Part shown: in pieces, positions 1-11,809 of the stretch
How the letters are laid out: every line of letters starts with the position of its first letter
Numbering within the stretch: position 1 is the first letter of the stretch
Source: Molanna angustata
Lineage: Eukaryota > Arthropoda > Insecta > Trichoptera > Molannidae
Assembly: GCA_963576475.1 (NCBI GenBank)
Contig: OY754981.1
Coordinates: forward strand, 24,885,411 to 24,949,410
DNA: 64,000 bases
Reading direction: 5' to 3'
Made by a program: the position numbers and the translations under genes
The notes under the pieces: model-generated
What the model saw: the letters and a program-made list of their open reading frames with translations, nothing else
What the model was told of the DNA's origin: nothing
Databases searched by the model: none

Positions 1-745
1 GCATAATGTACGCGAGATGAATACATAGTAGGTACACTGTTACCTATATTACTAGTTGCATGTAACACATGAGATCCAACTGTCGATAACGATAGTATGT
101 ATAGTTGAAGAATAAGTACTAACTATAAACACTTAAATCCAAATTATTGAATATTTTAGGATATTTTGTTTTCTATACAACATATGTAGGTATATATGTC
201 AAGATAGGACAGTATTGAGGTCAGTCCTCTTTTCCTACTCGGAATATGAAAACAGCATGATGGTTCTGTATGTATGTTTGGAGATTTTAGTATCAAACTA
301 TACATATTGTGTATAGGCGACTGCCATACAAATTGTATGAAGCAATGTCGTCACTTAATTCGATTTTTATAAAAATTGTTAAAGAAAATTGAGATGTACT
401 TCTACAATATTTATATTTTTTATAGAAAATTAAATAATCTAGTTGGAGTGTTTCGGCTTTTTTCGATATTTTTAAAATATTTGGAAATATAGGCAGTTAA
501 ACTCATAAATTTATCATAAAAAAATATTTTTTTAAAAAAATGTTTGAGAAACCCTGGAAATTTTTTGAAAAACTTATTTGAGATTTTGTATTTTTCTATG
601 TTTATACCATATTTCAGCGTTCTAGCTTTTATGGTTTCTGAGATATATGGATAAATAAACCAAAATATCAAAAGTTGATAACCCCTGACTGAAACAAAAA
701 TTCGCAATTCTGAGTATAAAAGTTTTGTAGGCCTATAACTGTTTA
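1..745 (-). repeat. Dispersed repeat, left copy of a pair at the window ends
   Basis: Blocks at about 40-125, 150-300 and 300-740 reappear inverted and in matching order at 62995-62940, 62700-62550 and 61770-61310. Shared words include CATGTAACACATGAGATCCA and GATAACCCCTGACTGAAAC. A shorter relative of the neighbouring part lies at 52930-53160. No coding capacity is visible. The family is unidentified; it could be the untranslated part of a larger mobile element cut by the window edge. Confidence 0.7.
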
Positions 746-824
746 TATGTTGTTTACAGAATCACAATTTCATGATGAATATTATTAGTATCATTTAATG
801 ATTTGGCGGATATTTCGTGGTAGT

Positions 825-896
825 TAATATTAACCATATTTGAATTATAATTAAATGGTTTATAGCTATTTTATAATTCAAATATGGTTAATATTA
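825..896. repeat. Perfect 26-bp inverted repeat with 20-base loop
   Basis: Arms 825-850 and 871-896 are exact reverse complements. The surrounding sequence (TTGTTTACAGA, TTCATGATGAA, CATAGTTTTAAT) is shared with the longer palindrome near 17.65 kb, so the two look like copies of one fold-back family. A second small hairpin, CTTTCGATG/CATCGAAAG, lies at about 945-1000. Confidence 0.85.
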
Positions 897-1009
897 TTAG
901 TAATAACAACAAAAAACATAGTTTTAATTTATTGCTTGAGCACTTTCGATGGTTAAAACATCATCTTCGGATGCGATAATTAAAACATCGAAAGAACTCA
1001 GGCTCTTGC

Positions 1010-2178
1010 ATATTAAATCTTTTATTATTTTTACACTATATCTTACAAATTACAACAACACGAATCACCATTTATTTAGACGTGTTATTTTGCGTATTTA
1101 TTTTTTATTTTAAAGAAATAAAATAGGCGTCGTTAATTTACTATACAAAGCAGTGAACAATAATTATAGCCTCAATAACTATTATAATTTATAATGAGAA
1201 TTAGGGAGTTAAGTATAATGCAAATTTACGTTATTATTGGTGAAATTACAGGCTTGCGAGATAGTCGGATAGTTACACTTGTTGCAGCACTTAGAGGTAA
1301 TATGTACATCTAGTAGGATCATATATTGGATGAGTTGTATAATTGAATCGACGTGATTTTTTCTCTATCACGTATGGACAATTTATTAGTTCGCAGACTT
1401 GTAGTAAATTTATAGGAACATTGTCAGTCGAAGATTGTGCGTTAATAAATTAATAACCGCGTCAGTTCATCTCCGTTATTGTCCATGCGAGCAGAATATT
1501 CTTCGCCAGTATGATTCATAGCAGCGTAGAACACATCTCGAGTAATCAAACGTTCGATGTATGCAACATTGAATGACATTCTTATGTACCAAATATTAAA
1601 AATGGAATTCTACAACAGTAATACCGTTAACATTGACAATATATGTAAATACATATTCAAAATGTTTTTTTTTATGAAATATTACTTTTCTAGAGTAGAA
1701 ATGAGGTCACATATACTAGAACGATATATTCATGGTCGAATTGTTTTATTTATTTTAGCATACAAAAATACACAAACGAACACTGTGAATCTGGGAAATT
1801 TATTCTTATTATCTTTTTATACACAATATCAACAAATACAATGCATACTGGCGGGCTTATTGTCATAAGGCAATTTCTTCCAAAAAACAGATAACTAAGT
1901 ATGTCAACAATGCACAGAATCTGTAATACATACAATAGGTATTTCCAAGAGATCGACATATTCTTACTTAGCGTCCCCACATTTAAAAAATATATCAAAC
2001 TTAAAATTTCATCCTCATAATCAAACTCAACACCTAATATATTGCACACATTTATATATGCATTTTCACACATCATTCACACAATATCTTACCATAATAT
2101 GTAACCATTCCTAATGTATCTTAATATACTACAGTAACTTCAGCGACAACCTGTTATTGGCTTTAATATAAATCAAAT
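1010..2178. other. A+T-rich sequence, nothing recognised
   Basis: Overlapping frames of about 100 codons at 1557-1868 (+) and 1750-2076 (-) exist. They are rich in Ile, Asn, Phe and Tyr as expected of chance A+T-rich frames, and show no family motif. Confidence 0.6.
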
Positions 2179-2215
2179 CATCTTTATTTTATATAATTTA
2201 TATAAAATAAAGATG
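2179..2215. repeat. Perfect 37-bp palindrome
   Basis: Arms 2179-2196 and 2198-2215 are exact reverse complements around a single T at 2197. The sequence is simple and A+T-rich, so it could form a tight hairpin. No element boundaries are visible. Confidence 0.8.
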
Positions 2216-3325
2216 GCTGTATGTTGTCGTCTAAATAAATAAATAAATATATGTACATGTACATCAACAAACGAATGATAGTGAGAAAAACTAAAAGAAA
2301 ATATACATTACAATAAGATAAAGATTTTAAAACAAAAAAAACTAGCTAAATAAAAATAATTGAAAAAATGGAGAGGAAATCGGGATCAGGAGAATCCATA
2401 TAGGTACTTTCTTTAGTTTTTTTCTTGCAAATATAATGTGAGTTAGACGACGCAATATCCGGACTTATATGGAATATCAGCAAGTCTACGAAATAATTGT
2501 CGTGCCAAATGGAATATCGGCGAAGAATTCCCAGTGATGGATCTGTTTCAGCTAACATTCCATATGCCGTTAAAGTATGTATCAAAATATTCCTAGAATT
2601 ATTACTAGATCATTATTATAGAAGTATCACCGCTCGTTCTGTGGCAACTTTTACTATGTATGTACAAACTTAATATGCAGGTAAGTATCGTACCTCAGGG
2701 GGGGTGTGGTCAAATCAACGGATTTTGGGTTCCCATGGTAGGTAGGTATCAATAATCTACCTACACACAAATTATTGTACAGCGAAGATTATCGTACAAC
2801 TCTTGACTTAATTCTAATGATTTCGTTAAAAGAAATTAACGTGATTGCGCCCACTAATTTGTATATGCACATAACAAGCGGGTTCGATCTCATAATTCTC
2901 CCCGCATACGTATAATTTAGCGAAAATTATGAGAAAATATCACATTTTAGGCACTGTAAAATTTAACTGCTTGCATTTAAAAAATATGGACTTTTGAATG
3001 GATCTGAGAGAGTTCCAAAGAATGCTCGAGGAAATTTAAATATTTTTTAAAGAGTTGTATATTTGAATGGTTTTGAATTAAACCAATGAATCTATTTTAT
3101 CAAAAATGTGCCTAGTTTTCAAATAAAACTAATACGACAAAAAATATATATATTTTTAATTTTAGTTTCACTGTTTGCGATCAATGCGATATAATATATT
3201 AATTACAAGAGTGGAACATGATTGTAGTCCCTGTTTTGCAACTATTTTGATCTTTTGTTAAGGGTTAGTGCAAAAAGAAGTTAATCAAAGGAGTGAAACT
3301 AAATATATCGTCCAATTATATAATT
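2216..3325. other. Unique-looking A+T-rich sequence
   Basis: No supported gene or repeat was found. A frame at 2346-2585 (-) has no recognisable motif. Confidence 0.5.
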
Positions 3326-3329
3326 TTTT

Positions 3330-3840
3330 AAGAACGTTCCGGCTAAAATAGGTGCATTTCTATTCCATTCAGTCCAAGTTGATATTTTATAACGCTGATA
3401 TAGAAACGTTCCAATTTAGGAAATTTCTTAATCCAAGTAACTTTTAAAATGTTCCTAATTTTGGTTTTCACCTACTTGGAAGCGTACAAGTTATTTTCAG
3501 CAGTCCGGGATATTTAGGTTAAGTGAAAACATCAGTTGTGAACGGATAATATAAAAATGCACAATTTGCACATATTGCGTTACCTATATTGAAAATAAAA
3601 ACCAAAGAATATTTGGGCAGATCAGTTGAAATGTTAGGCGACATCACGGCGACATGACAGAAATAAACCTGGCCGAAAAGTGCACAGTACGCATGCGTAG
3701 TCTGCACCAAAGACAATTTGTGTTCAAATCATTTATCTACGGCGCACTTTTTTTGTAGATTTTTTTAGATTATGACATTAAGTTCAAATGACCTCAGTTC
3801 TGAAATTTTAGAACGTTCCTATTTTAGTTCAAAAAGTTAC
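3330..3840. repeat. Possible non-autonomous element with inverted GAACGTTCC ends
   Basis: GAACGTTCC followed by GGCTAAAATAGG near 3332 is mirrored by GAACGTTCCTATTTTAG near 3811, so the CTAAAATAGG block is inverted at the two ends. Related ACGTTCC words occur inside (about 3405 and 3450). No target duplication could be fixed. Confidence 0.35.
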
Positions 3841-4376
3841 AGAATTAGAGGTATAAGCGTTTATGTCAAAAAAAATTTTTTTAATGATTTCTCTAGACTA
3901 AAACTAATAGTAAAACTAAAAACAAGTCACAAATATGCTTGACTTCTTTGCCATGTGATGCTTTACGCTCCCAATCCAGTTTTCATCCAAAGTTTTAGAA
4001 AGGCTATAAACAAAGGTGGACAATTAATTACCTATCTGTTTTTTTTTTTAATTTTTAAGAATGAAAATAAAACTTGGTAATTACTGAGACATTAAAGATA
4101 GAAGAGTGAATTTATCCAAAGACTTGGTTGGCAACAAAGTTACTTACGACTAAACAACACCCACACAAATCGGTATTTCAACAAACTCTTATCTATTACC
4201 TACTGTAACAATACTTAGTGCCTCCTACTCTTAACAATTGGTCTTATGTTCAAACACAGCTTCCGCCTTGTTCTTCGGATAGGTCTGCGATGTTTACTTA
4301 TATTATTATAGGTACCTTCAGATAAACTGTTTACTTTTGTCAATTGATAAAGACACGAAAATACTTTACGGTTAGC

Positions 4377-4657
4377 CAGGGCCGGATAAACGTGTTTTTG
4401 CGCCCGTAGCAATATATTTGAATCCGCCCCCCCCCCTCCAATTTTTTTGAAAATTACATCGGGTCAAAAATGACTAAGCGGGATTTTTTACATACATCCA
4501 TGATGCCGAGCCTCTATCCGGGTACGCAAAGAGAACCTAGCGCCATACCTGCGAATTTTTGATTTATATGATTAACATTTTAGAATTTTAAGCGCCCTTA
4601 TTAAGACAACCGCCCTGACTTCTTGTTCCTGATTGTTCTATGATTTATCCGGCCCTG
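4377..4657. mobile_element. hAT-like non-autonomous element with 8-bp target duplication
   Basis: The element starts CAGGGCCGGATAAA and ends TTTATCCGGCCCTG, a perfect 14-bp terminal inverted repeat of the CAGGG...CCCTG type. It is flanked by the 8-bp direct repeat CGGTTAGC at 4369-4376 and 4658-4665. At 281 bp without an ORF it depends on a transposase from elsewhere. The 8-bp duplication and terminal CAG/CTG are typical of the hAT superfamily. Confidence 0.92.
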
Positions 4658-4692
4658 CGGTTAGCAATCACAGAAGACAAGTGGGAGTATTA

Positions 4693-4800
4693 TCAACGGT
4701 TTCATTTATTTATTTATTTTAATCACAACAATAAGTAGATTACTGTTGCCCCACTAGGAAATGCTATTCTAGGGCTAGCAGTTTACAATTTTTAGTAACA
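4693..4800 (-). mobile_element. Short LINE 3'-end fragment
   Basis: TTGCCCCACTAGGAAATGC and TCTAGGGCTAGCAG resemble, in reverse, the LINE sequences near 25.95 kb (CCTAGTGGGGCATTGCAG) and 27.56 kb. It ends in a TTTA-rich tail, consistent with a minus-strand retrotransposon tail. Confidence 0.5.
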
Positions 4801-5240
4801 ATATAAGCAATTATGAACCGGATGATAGTTCCCGTTTCACATAAAATAGTCACACAATCTCAGTTTTCTGCACTCACAATCACCACCTCAACAAAAGTAA
4901 AGTTTTCGCCCGATATCTTGAGCCGTTTCGCCGAAGGGGGAACGAAGACCAATGAAACATAAAGACACAAATTTGCTCTCTGCGCACCCGGAAGCCAGGT
5001 CATGCAAAATAGATCAACCTGGTCCTTATGTCCACCATAATACAAGTCATCAATCCAATCTCTGACACGATTTTTCGTATCAGAACCATAAAAAAATTAC
5101 TGGTTAACTAGTTGATATGAATCACTATCATTTTGTTTCATTCTGACATAATTGCTTCAATGATTGTTTACTTTTAATGAATCAATATTCTATTTTACAC
5201 AGCGGCTTTAAATTGAATCAAGCTATAACTTTTTTTTAAA

Positions 5241-5400
5241 GAATGAATGTCCTTGTAATAATTACATATATGTCCTCATACATTCCCTAAATTAAGCATA
5301 AATGCTTATGCTGTAGGTGAACGAAATCGGTCGTGGCAGGATTCGAACTCGTGACCACTGGATTACAAACCCAGCGCGCTAACCACTCTGCCACCACCCT
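5241..5400 (-). repeat. tRNA-derived SINE, family C
   Basis: On the minus strand it begins with a tRNA-like head (GTGGCAGAGTGGTTAGCGCG) and a B box GAGTTCGAATCC, then a tRNA-unrelated body with AGCATAAGCATTTATGC. A second copy is at 62741-62904. The repeated non-tRNA body argues against a functional tRNA gene. Confidence 0.85.
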
Positions 5401-5757
5401 TCATAATAATATAGAATTTATAATAAACATAGAATTTGAGTTATTATAAAAAAAATGCTCTTTAACAATTACATAATTATTATTTCTGTACTTAGTCATT
5501 TTTCATTATACATTTTATATTGTTCAAAAATAAGTGTTTTCAATATTCATAGCCACATCTTCGTGTACCTTGCGCAAGTAAAAATTGGCTATATAAATTA
5601 TGTATTTTTGTTTTTGTCATTTTAAATTGAAAAAAAACTTGTGTATCTAAATCAAAGACCTGGTCTTTGATCGAAATAAAGAACCGACTCTATTGGCAAA
5701 TGAGAATCTCTTCTTACTAAACAATGTTTCCAGCGCAAATTTTTTTAAATATTTCTT

Positions 5758-5830
5758 CTGTCGGAAATCGAATCCAGGACGTCAGTACAGAAGTCAAACG
5801 AACCTATCACTATGTCACGGCGGACGAAGG
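5758..5830 (-). repeat. Degenerate tRNA-like SINE head
   Basis: AAATCGAATCCAGGAC reads on the minus strand as a B-box-like word, followed by tRNA-like spacing to GTGACATAGTGATAGG. It is heavily decayed and the family is not assigned. Confidence 0.4.
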
Positions 5831-5910
5831 AATAAAGGAAACAACTTATAATCAAATTAATAAATACCTACATGTATAAACATAACGCATTTGGTTCAAT
5901 CGTTTTATCA

Positions 5911-6010
5911 GGGGGCGAGTCTTGTCAACAGACGGGATCACAACCGTCCATGATATGGGTAAACATGGATGGTTTTGATTCCGCCGGTTGACCAGACTTC
6001 CCCACCCCCC
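5911..6010. repeat. Imperfect 40-45 bp inverted repeat with GC-rich ends
   Basis: The left arm (GGGGGCGAGTCTTGTCAAC...) and right arm (...GTTGACCAGACTTCCCCACC) pair imperfectly around about 13 bases near 5952-5964. It stands out from A+T-rich flanks and may be a small fold-back MITE. Confidence 0.55.
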
Positions 6011-7235
6011 CAGATGTCACTAATATACATTGAAAATAAAACTTCTGTTTTTTTTTCATTTTCGTCGTAAATGAGCGAAAACAGTCAAGATAATTGTGAG
6101 TATAGATAGTCTTTCAAATTATTCATCCAATTTCTCGTCATAGATGCTCTGTGGAAAAAAACACTTCTTTCTGAATCTTCGGGGGTATTTATGTAAGCGA
6201 TGTCTACAAAGCAATTTAACAATGTAATAAACATATTTCTTCCTAATGTATGTACGTGTGTGTGAATGCATTTGCATGTATTTTATATGTATGTGAATAT
6301 GTAGGTTAATATGATGATAAATCATTTTAGCGTAATGGGGTTCTCATCGTGGTAGCATGTAGTAATATTGTATATCTTCCCTTTTAATCATTTCCTAGAT
6401 CATTTTGATTCAGATTAACCATTGTTCATATTGTATGTTTAATAGTTTTGTAAAATTTGTTTTATATTTTCTGGTCTTTAACTGTCTTATTTAAAGTGTT
6501 TTATAATAGTGACTGTTTATAACCGTAAATAAATAAATCATACAAATAGATTTATGCCTGTCTCTGCGCATATCTACAAAACTGCCTTTTGTATAATTAT
6601 AGAGAATTATTATTGATAACTTTGAAACTAATTGAAAGCAGTTGCGTGTTGGTTATTTTAAGTTTTTATTTATGGTCCAAACGTTTGTAGGCAGGTACAT
6701 CTGAATAAACAAATTACAGGTTGTGTTACCAATATAAACACCGAGCATCAGATCTGTGAGTTATTGCTCAAAATCATTAATGTTTCAACACTCATAGTGT
6801 TTATTGCAACAAATAATAGTCAAACCAGGTAACTCAATTATCTAAGATTTCTTTTCACACATGTGAACTGAATAAGTTTGATTTTGTGTGCTATACATTT
6901 TAATACGAAGTGTATATTTAATTCATACTTCCTCTTGGTCGCATATAAACAAGCCCCGATTGCAGAATCAACTCGATCGTTTATAAAATCGGCCCTTCAT
7001 CGTTTGTAAAATCGGATTTTAAAATCCGACATATTGCAGAATCAGCCCAATTGCAGTATATGCTGATCAGCCCAGTTGAAACTCAAGTATCTACAAACCT
7101 CAAATTAATTAATTGCAAAAATACCAAATTAAAACACGTCATTAAAATATAAAAAAATACTCAAGACGAAAAATAAAAATTTGTTTACAAAGTATTTACA
7201 AAGTAAATTTGTTTACATAAAAATGACTAAATATT
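6011..7235. other. A+T-rich, mostly unannotated; possible LINE tail at 6440-6545
   Basis: A stretch ending in AACCGTAAATAAATAAATCA resembles the 3' tails of decayed plus-strand non-LTR elements. The remainder shows no supported feature. Confidence 0.35.
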
Positions 7236-7423
7236 CATTCATTCATACCATCACGACATATCCTATAATGTGGAGTAATCAGTGATTATAAACCAGTGAA
7301 GTGGTAAATTGATATTAATTTATTGAAATGAGATAACTTATATTTACATTGTATGTTAACTATGTATGAATAAGCTTATATTATCTTAAGATATTTTGTA
7401 TCTCATATATACTGTATATTTTT

Positions 7424-7558
7424 GGATAGAAATAAATAAAAATAAAAAATAAATAAATAAATTTATTTTTTATGTATTAATTTATTGATTATTTATTTAT
7501 TTGTTTGCTGATTTATTTATTTAATAACTTGTTTATTTTTATTTATTTATTTATTAAG
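7424..7558. repeat. AAAT/ATTT low-complexity block with inverted character
   Basis: An AAATAAATAAAT run is followed by ATTTATTTATTT runs, so the two halves can pair. This is simple sequence. Confidence 0.8.
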
Positions 7559-7759
7559 AAAACATACATTTTTGTAAATACATTATAATAGTACAAAAAA
7601 TCAAGGAAACAAAACATTAGGTATAACAAAATGAACAATGAACAAATGTGAAATAAAAAAAAATAAAAACCAGTTAATACGACATACACATGCGTTTACC
7701 CTCATACGCCAGGTACTAAATATGATACAAGTACATGGAACAAAAATAATAATAATACT

Positions 7760-7802
7760 AATTAACACTTCCTTGCACCCTGCACAAGTGGCAAGTTTAC
7801 AT
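7760..7802 (-). repeat. 3' fragment of SINE family B
   Basis: ACTTCCTTGCACCCTGCACA matches, in reverse, the tail found in full at 37441-37632. The surrounding short ORFs are incidental. Confidence 0.6.
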
Positions 7803-8546
7803 GCGAATACAGGAAAATACATAAAAAAATAAATACCAAAATGCAAATTATGATTCAAAGGAAAAAATATATATCAGATTTGACAAAATCGTTTTTCTTT
7901 GCCGTTGGTTCGTATTTTTATCGTGACCTCGAATCTATAAAATTTAAAGAATTTTTATAAAAAAATATATTTTTTAATAATCAAATGTCTCAACATAGAT
8001 GAAGCGGGAATATATATTTATAGGAGAACCGAAAAAAAACATCAGGATGCCAAATAATATATTAAATTTGTCATAAAAACACTCCTGGCAGAGAAAGAAT
8101 TCAATGTTTGCGTATCCGATTGTAAAAATATTCGATTAATATATCACTAAAATACATATCTTTGCCGGTGGAGCCATCTAGTTAAATGGTCAATAATTTC
8201 AGTAGGTAAACCTTAGTATAGTTTACCAACTATTAAAATTCAATCTAATGCCGTTGATTTTTTGTATAAACACCTAGAAGGTCAAAAATTAATAATAGCA
8301 GTTGTGAGACGATTTATAGTTTCTGCTATTTCAAATATTGATTTAAGACTGACGTTTTAAATTCACAAATTGCAACAGTTAACACAGCCTCTGTAACTAT
8401 GGAGAACTCAATGAAAAATCTATCCACATATTTTATATCAGATAAATGCTGTTCAACTGATATTTTTCAAGCTATATTTGCTATTTAATCATTTTGTATA
8501 CCACCTGTTTTTTTGTTTAAATAATATTATAGTGGTATATAGATTG

Positions 8547-8752
8547 TCGGCCTTCGTGGCTCAGTTGGTGAGGTATCTGACTGCTGATACAAAAGTTCCC
8601 GGTCCGATTTTCCGGTGGATACACAGTTTTTAATTTTAAGTCTGGATCTGTGTGACGATTAATATCGTAAGTCTCCAGGATGTTGCAACTTGTCATTGGG
8701 TGCGTGTTAAATTAATATTTGACATAGTACCTGTTAGTTGCCCGAGAAGTTA
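8547..8752 (+). repeat. tRNA-derived SINE, family A (copy 1)
   Basis: It begins TCGGCCTTCGTGGCTCAGTT with a tRNA-like A box, a degraded B box, then the shared body (GACGATTAATATCGTAAGTC, GGGTGCGTGTTAAATTAAT) and ends ...GTTGCCCGAGAAG. It is one of about nine copies in the window. The body identity shows this is a SINE rather than a tRNA gene. Confidence 0.9.
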
Positions 8753-8879
8753 TGTAAAATGAATAAATAATATTTATTTTGTATTTAATAACAAAGGATT
8801 CGCTTTCGGAATTAGACCCCTTTATTATTTAAATTTAGTTTATACAATTAATTCTCGATAGAAGTCCGTATTATTTACA

Positions 8880-9586
8880 CGGTTAAAATATATTATTGCA
8901 TGATAGCAAAAAAAACACCACATAATGATAACCTGCGTCCTATTTATGTGGAAACACATACAGTGAAATCGGTTGAATTTGTTTGCTATCTAGGCGCTAT
9001 CGAGACTCATGAAAATAATTGCAGCACCGAAATTAAGGCAAGACTGGCCGCTGGCAATAGGTGCTATTATGGTCTAATAAAGCACATTAGGTCCAAAATA
9101 CTAACAAGGAACACAAAAATCTTAATTTATAAAACTCTTCTCAGACCTGTCGTAGTGTATGGAGCTGAATGCTGGGTCTTAACAATAAGAGACGAAAACA
9201 GCCTCTTGATATTTGAAAGGAAAATCCTGAAAAAGATTTTTGGCCCAGTAAATGATAATGGACTTTGCGATATAATCATGAACTACAGGCATTATATGTC
9301 GAACCCAATATTGTACAAGTCGTAAAAGTACGTAGACTGCAGTGGTTGGGACATGTCGGCCGGATGAATGGTGATCGTATCCACAAAAAGTTCTTAATAC
9401 CAATCCAGAGGGCAGAAGAAGTAGAGGCAAGCCCAAGCTAAGATGGCTAGACGATACAGAAGACGACATAAGGGCGATCGGAATAGCAAACTGGAGGAGA
9501 GCTGTGGAGAACAGGGACGGCTGGAGAAGGATTCCGGAGGAGGCCAGGGCCCACACAGGGCTGTAGCGCCAATGATGATGATGATA
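8880..9586 (+). pseudogene. Non-LTR retrotransposon remnant: C-terminal part of reverse transcriptase ORF
   Basis: Reading frames across this block give the end of a LINE polyprotein. First comes VEFVCYLGA, then KTLLRPVVVYGAECWVL and LLIFERKILKKIFGP (frame open to 9325). After a frameshift it reads VVKVRRLQWLGHVGRMNGDR, and after a second shift RGKPKLRWLDDTEDD, ANWRRAVENRDGWRRI and EEARAHTGL before a stop near 9566. These are the thumb and tail motifs common in insect non-LTR elements. The catalytic YxDD region is absent, as in a 5'-truncated copy. It ends in an (ATG)n tail. At least two frameshifts show it is dead. The clade (RTE-like?) is not assigned. Confidence 0.88.
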
Positions 9587-9629
9587 AAAATATATTATTC
9601 TTTATCTTGAGTAAGATTTATGACCTATT

Positions 9630-9715
9630 TCTAAAGGTGGACATTCCTGGAAGGAAGACGTCCAGCTGTCCTTCCATCTCTTCTGTGGCCTTCCGGATAT
9701 TTCTTCTATTGTTGG
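9630..9715 (-). mobile_element. LINE-like tail fragment (RP.KRWKD family)
   Basis: The minus strand reads RPQKRWKDSWTSSFQECPP, a decayed version of the GRPxKRW tail motif. The same family appears at 15085-15185 (+) and 20340-20560 (-). Confidence 0.5.
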
Positions 9716-9719
9716 AGTT

Positions 9720-10342
9720 TTATTTTTTTTTAGTTTAAATGTAATAAAATAAATACAGCCTTCACATACATTTTATTTTATTTTAACATAGTTAAAATAT
9801 GATTTCTTTAAATAGTAGTTAAATGATCTATGTATTAAAATAGTCTAATTTATCATTTTGGTCTTGATCTTGCCTAAAATCTTCTTCCGTTCACGCTCTT
9901 TTCTACTTGCACGTTCCTCAAAATTAAATTACTATATTTATACGAAACTCTTCATATTTATTTTCACGTTTTACCTATCAATCGCGTAGTCATAATTTAT
10001 TATCATACCAATAACACATTATGTTTGAAATAGTTTGTTTTGAAGCAATAAAATATTTACTATTCACGACCGATTGTATTTTATTAGTTAACATAGTAAA
10101 AAAGAAAGCAATGAGTACAATAATGTGATGTTTCATGTATGGGTGTATTTCATAATGTGATTTTTTATCTATGAAGGAAGGTTATATAATACATACATAT
10201 ATTAATAAGTAAGTAGGTATAATATTTTTTAAATATTGTAAAAGAGAACAAACACTTATTCCAGTATTTCATTTTCTTATTTAATTTAGGTACAAACAAC
10301 CGATCGCCACACTTTATAATCAGAATTTACAACATGTTTAAA
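9720..10342. other. A+T-rich sequence, nothing supported
   Basis: I find only short simple runs and no gene, RNA or element. Confidence 0.5.
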
Positions 10343-10431
10343 TATTGCTTCTCTGGGCTGGAAACACTGGTTAGTTGGAAGAAATTGCCATACGGCAATA
10401 AACTCGCCACTTGCGCAGGGTGCAAGGCGAG
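10343..10431 (+). repeat. 3' part of SINE family B
   Basis: TTGCTTCTCTGGGCTGGAAA through CTTGCGCAGGGTGCAAGG matches the body and tail of the full copy at 37441-37632. The tRNA head is missing. Confidence 0.8.
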
Positions 10432-10939
10432 TTATGAAATATTCATAATGATTTTCAATTAGGGTAATATCAATGTTTCAATTATATAATATGTAATGGT
10501 TGTATACCGATTTCCAAATGACTTTATTTAACAAAAGGATAAATTATTGCGTTAGTTTTGCACATATTAATAATAAGATTATTATCATTGTTAGGTATGT
10601 GCGATTTCTAATGTATAAAACATAAACACAGTTGATATCACTATAACTTTGACTCGCATTTCATTATTTTACAATGAAACGGAATTTTATAAATACAAAT
10701 TAACTCATATTGTTAACTTGATGTACAGAGTAATAAACGATACACATTTTTTATAACTACTATTGTTGATATATCTGAAGTGAAAAAATGATTGAAAATA
10801 AAAAGAGCGATTCGTATAGTATCAAAATAATTCATATCAAATTACATAATTTAAGATTGGTTTGCTGTCGTTATATTTTGAATTATTGAATTTTTTGACG
10901 TTATATTTGTCCGCAGTGTTAAAATAAGAAAAACATGTG

Positions 10940-11092
10940 AAATTGAGGACATCCTTCAGTGGAGTAGACCCAGAAGAATGTCTTATGTAGTTTTGGAGGC
11001 ACCGCGTAGCCAGAATGGACATTGATAGACTTGCGTATATAGCAGCAAATCCACCAAAGAGACGGAAGGATAGTTCTCAGGAGCCCTAGTTT
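10940..11092 (+). pseudogene. Decayed non-LTR retrotransposon tail
   Basis: The plus frame reads WRHRVARMDIDRLAYIAANP then PKRRKDSSQEP and a stop. This resembles the W.GHV.RM..DR tail motif of LINE ORFs. It is short, with stops upstream. Confidence 0.5.
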
Positions 11093-11216
11093 TTGTATTA
11101 CAAATCAACAGGTCTACTAGAAGAAAAAAAATATTATTTTATGTACCTTCCCTAATTTGTCTTTTAAGAATCCATAACACAAACAAATTACCGAGAACTG
11201 AAAATTTTCCATCGTT

Positions 11217-11450
11217 CCGAAAAAATTCCGACCAGCGAAAATTTTCAGTTTTCCTTTGATTTTTTCGGCAAATTAAACCAAAGTATCGCGCAACTAGAAA
11301 TTTTCAGTATTTATTTGTTTATGTCGATAAATGAATTCAAATACGCGCAGCGAGAAAATATCTATTGACTTTAGTTTATTTCGATATATTAAAGAAAACA
11401 AAATCCGTACAACGTGAAACTATCAGTCTTTATTATTTTTTTTCGATTGT
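11217..11450. repeat. Degenerate tandem repeat, about 57-61 bp x 4
   Basis: Units share the order GCG(C)ARC..GAAAATTTTCAGT..TTTATTT..TCGATAAAT. Starts fall near 11231, 11290, 11347 and 11407. Divergence between units is high. There is no coding capacity. Confidence 0.55.
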
Positions 11451-11809
11451 AACCCGCGCGAATGAACGGGCCGGGTTTGAAGTTTTTTTTTTAGAAAAAA
11501 TATGTTTTTCTACTTTTTGACACATTTTGATCGCGGGACTCACAAAAATACTCGATGCAGAATGAACAGAAAGAGGGATAGTAAGATAAATTTAATAAAA
11601 CTTTGTACATTTCTAGTTTATAGCAAGATATATTTCAAACCTTGGATTAATGATCCTACATATCGGATACTGAAATGGATATATAATATGTTGTACTTAC
11701 GTGGATACGATAACACAGTGCTGTTCAAACTTAACGTTTCATCCCCCTCCGTAAAAATATAATCATCTCTATAAATAAAGTTTGTTGTATATAACCTCTT
11801 GTATTAATT

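Noticed and set aside
1557..2076. Overlapping 103- and 108-codon ORFs on opposite strands
   Set aside because: Compositions are A+T-driven, with no domain and no codon bias; likely chance.
9179..9556. 125-codon minus-strand ORF
   Set aside because: Antisense shadow of the LINE reverse transcriptase remnant on the plus strand.
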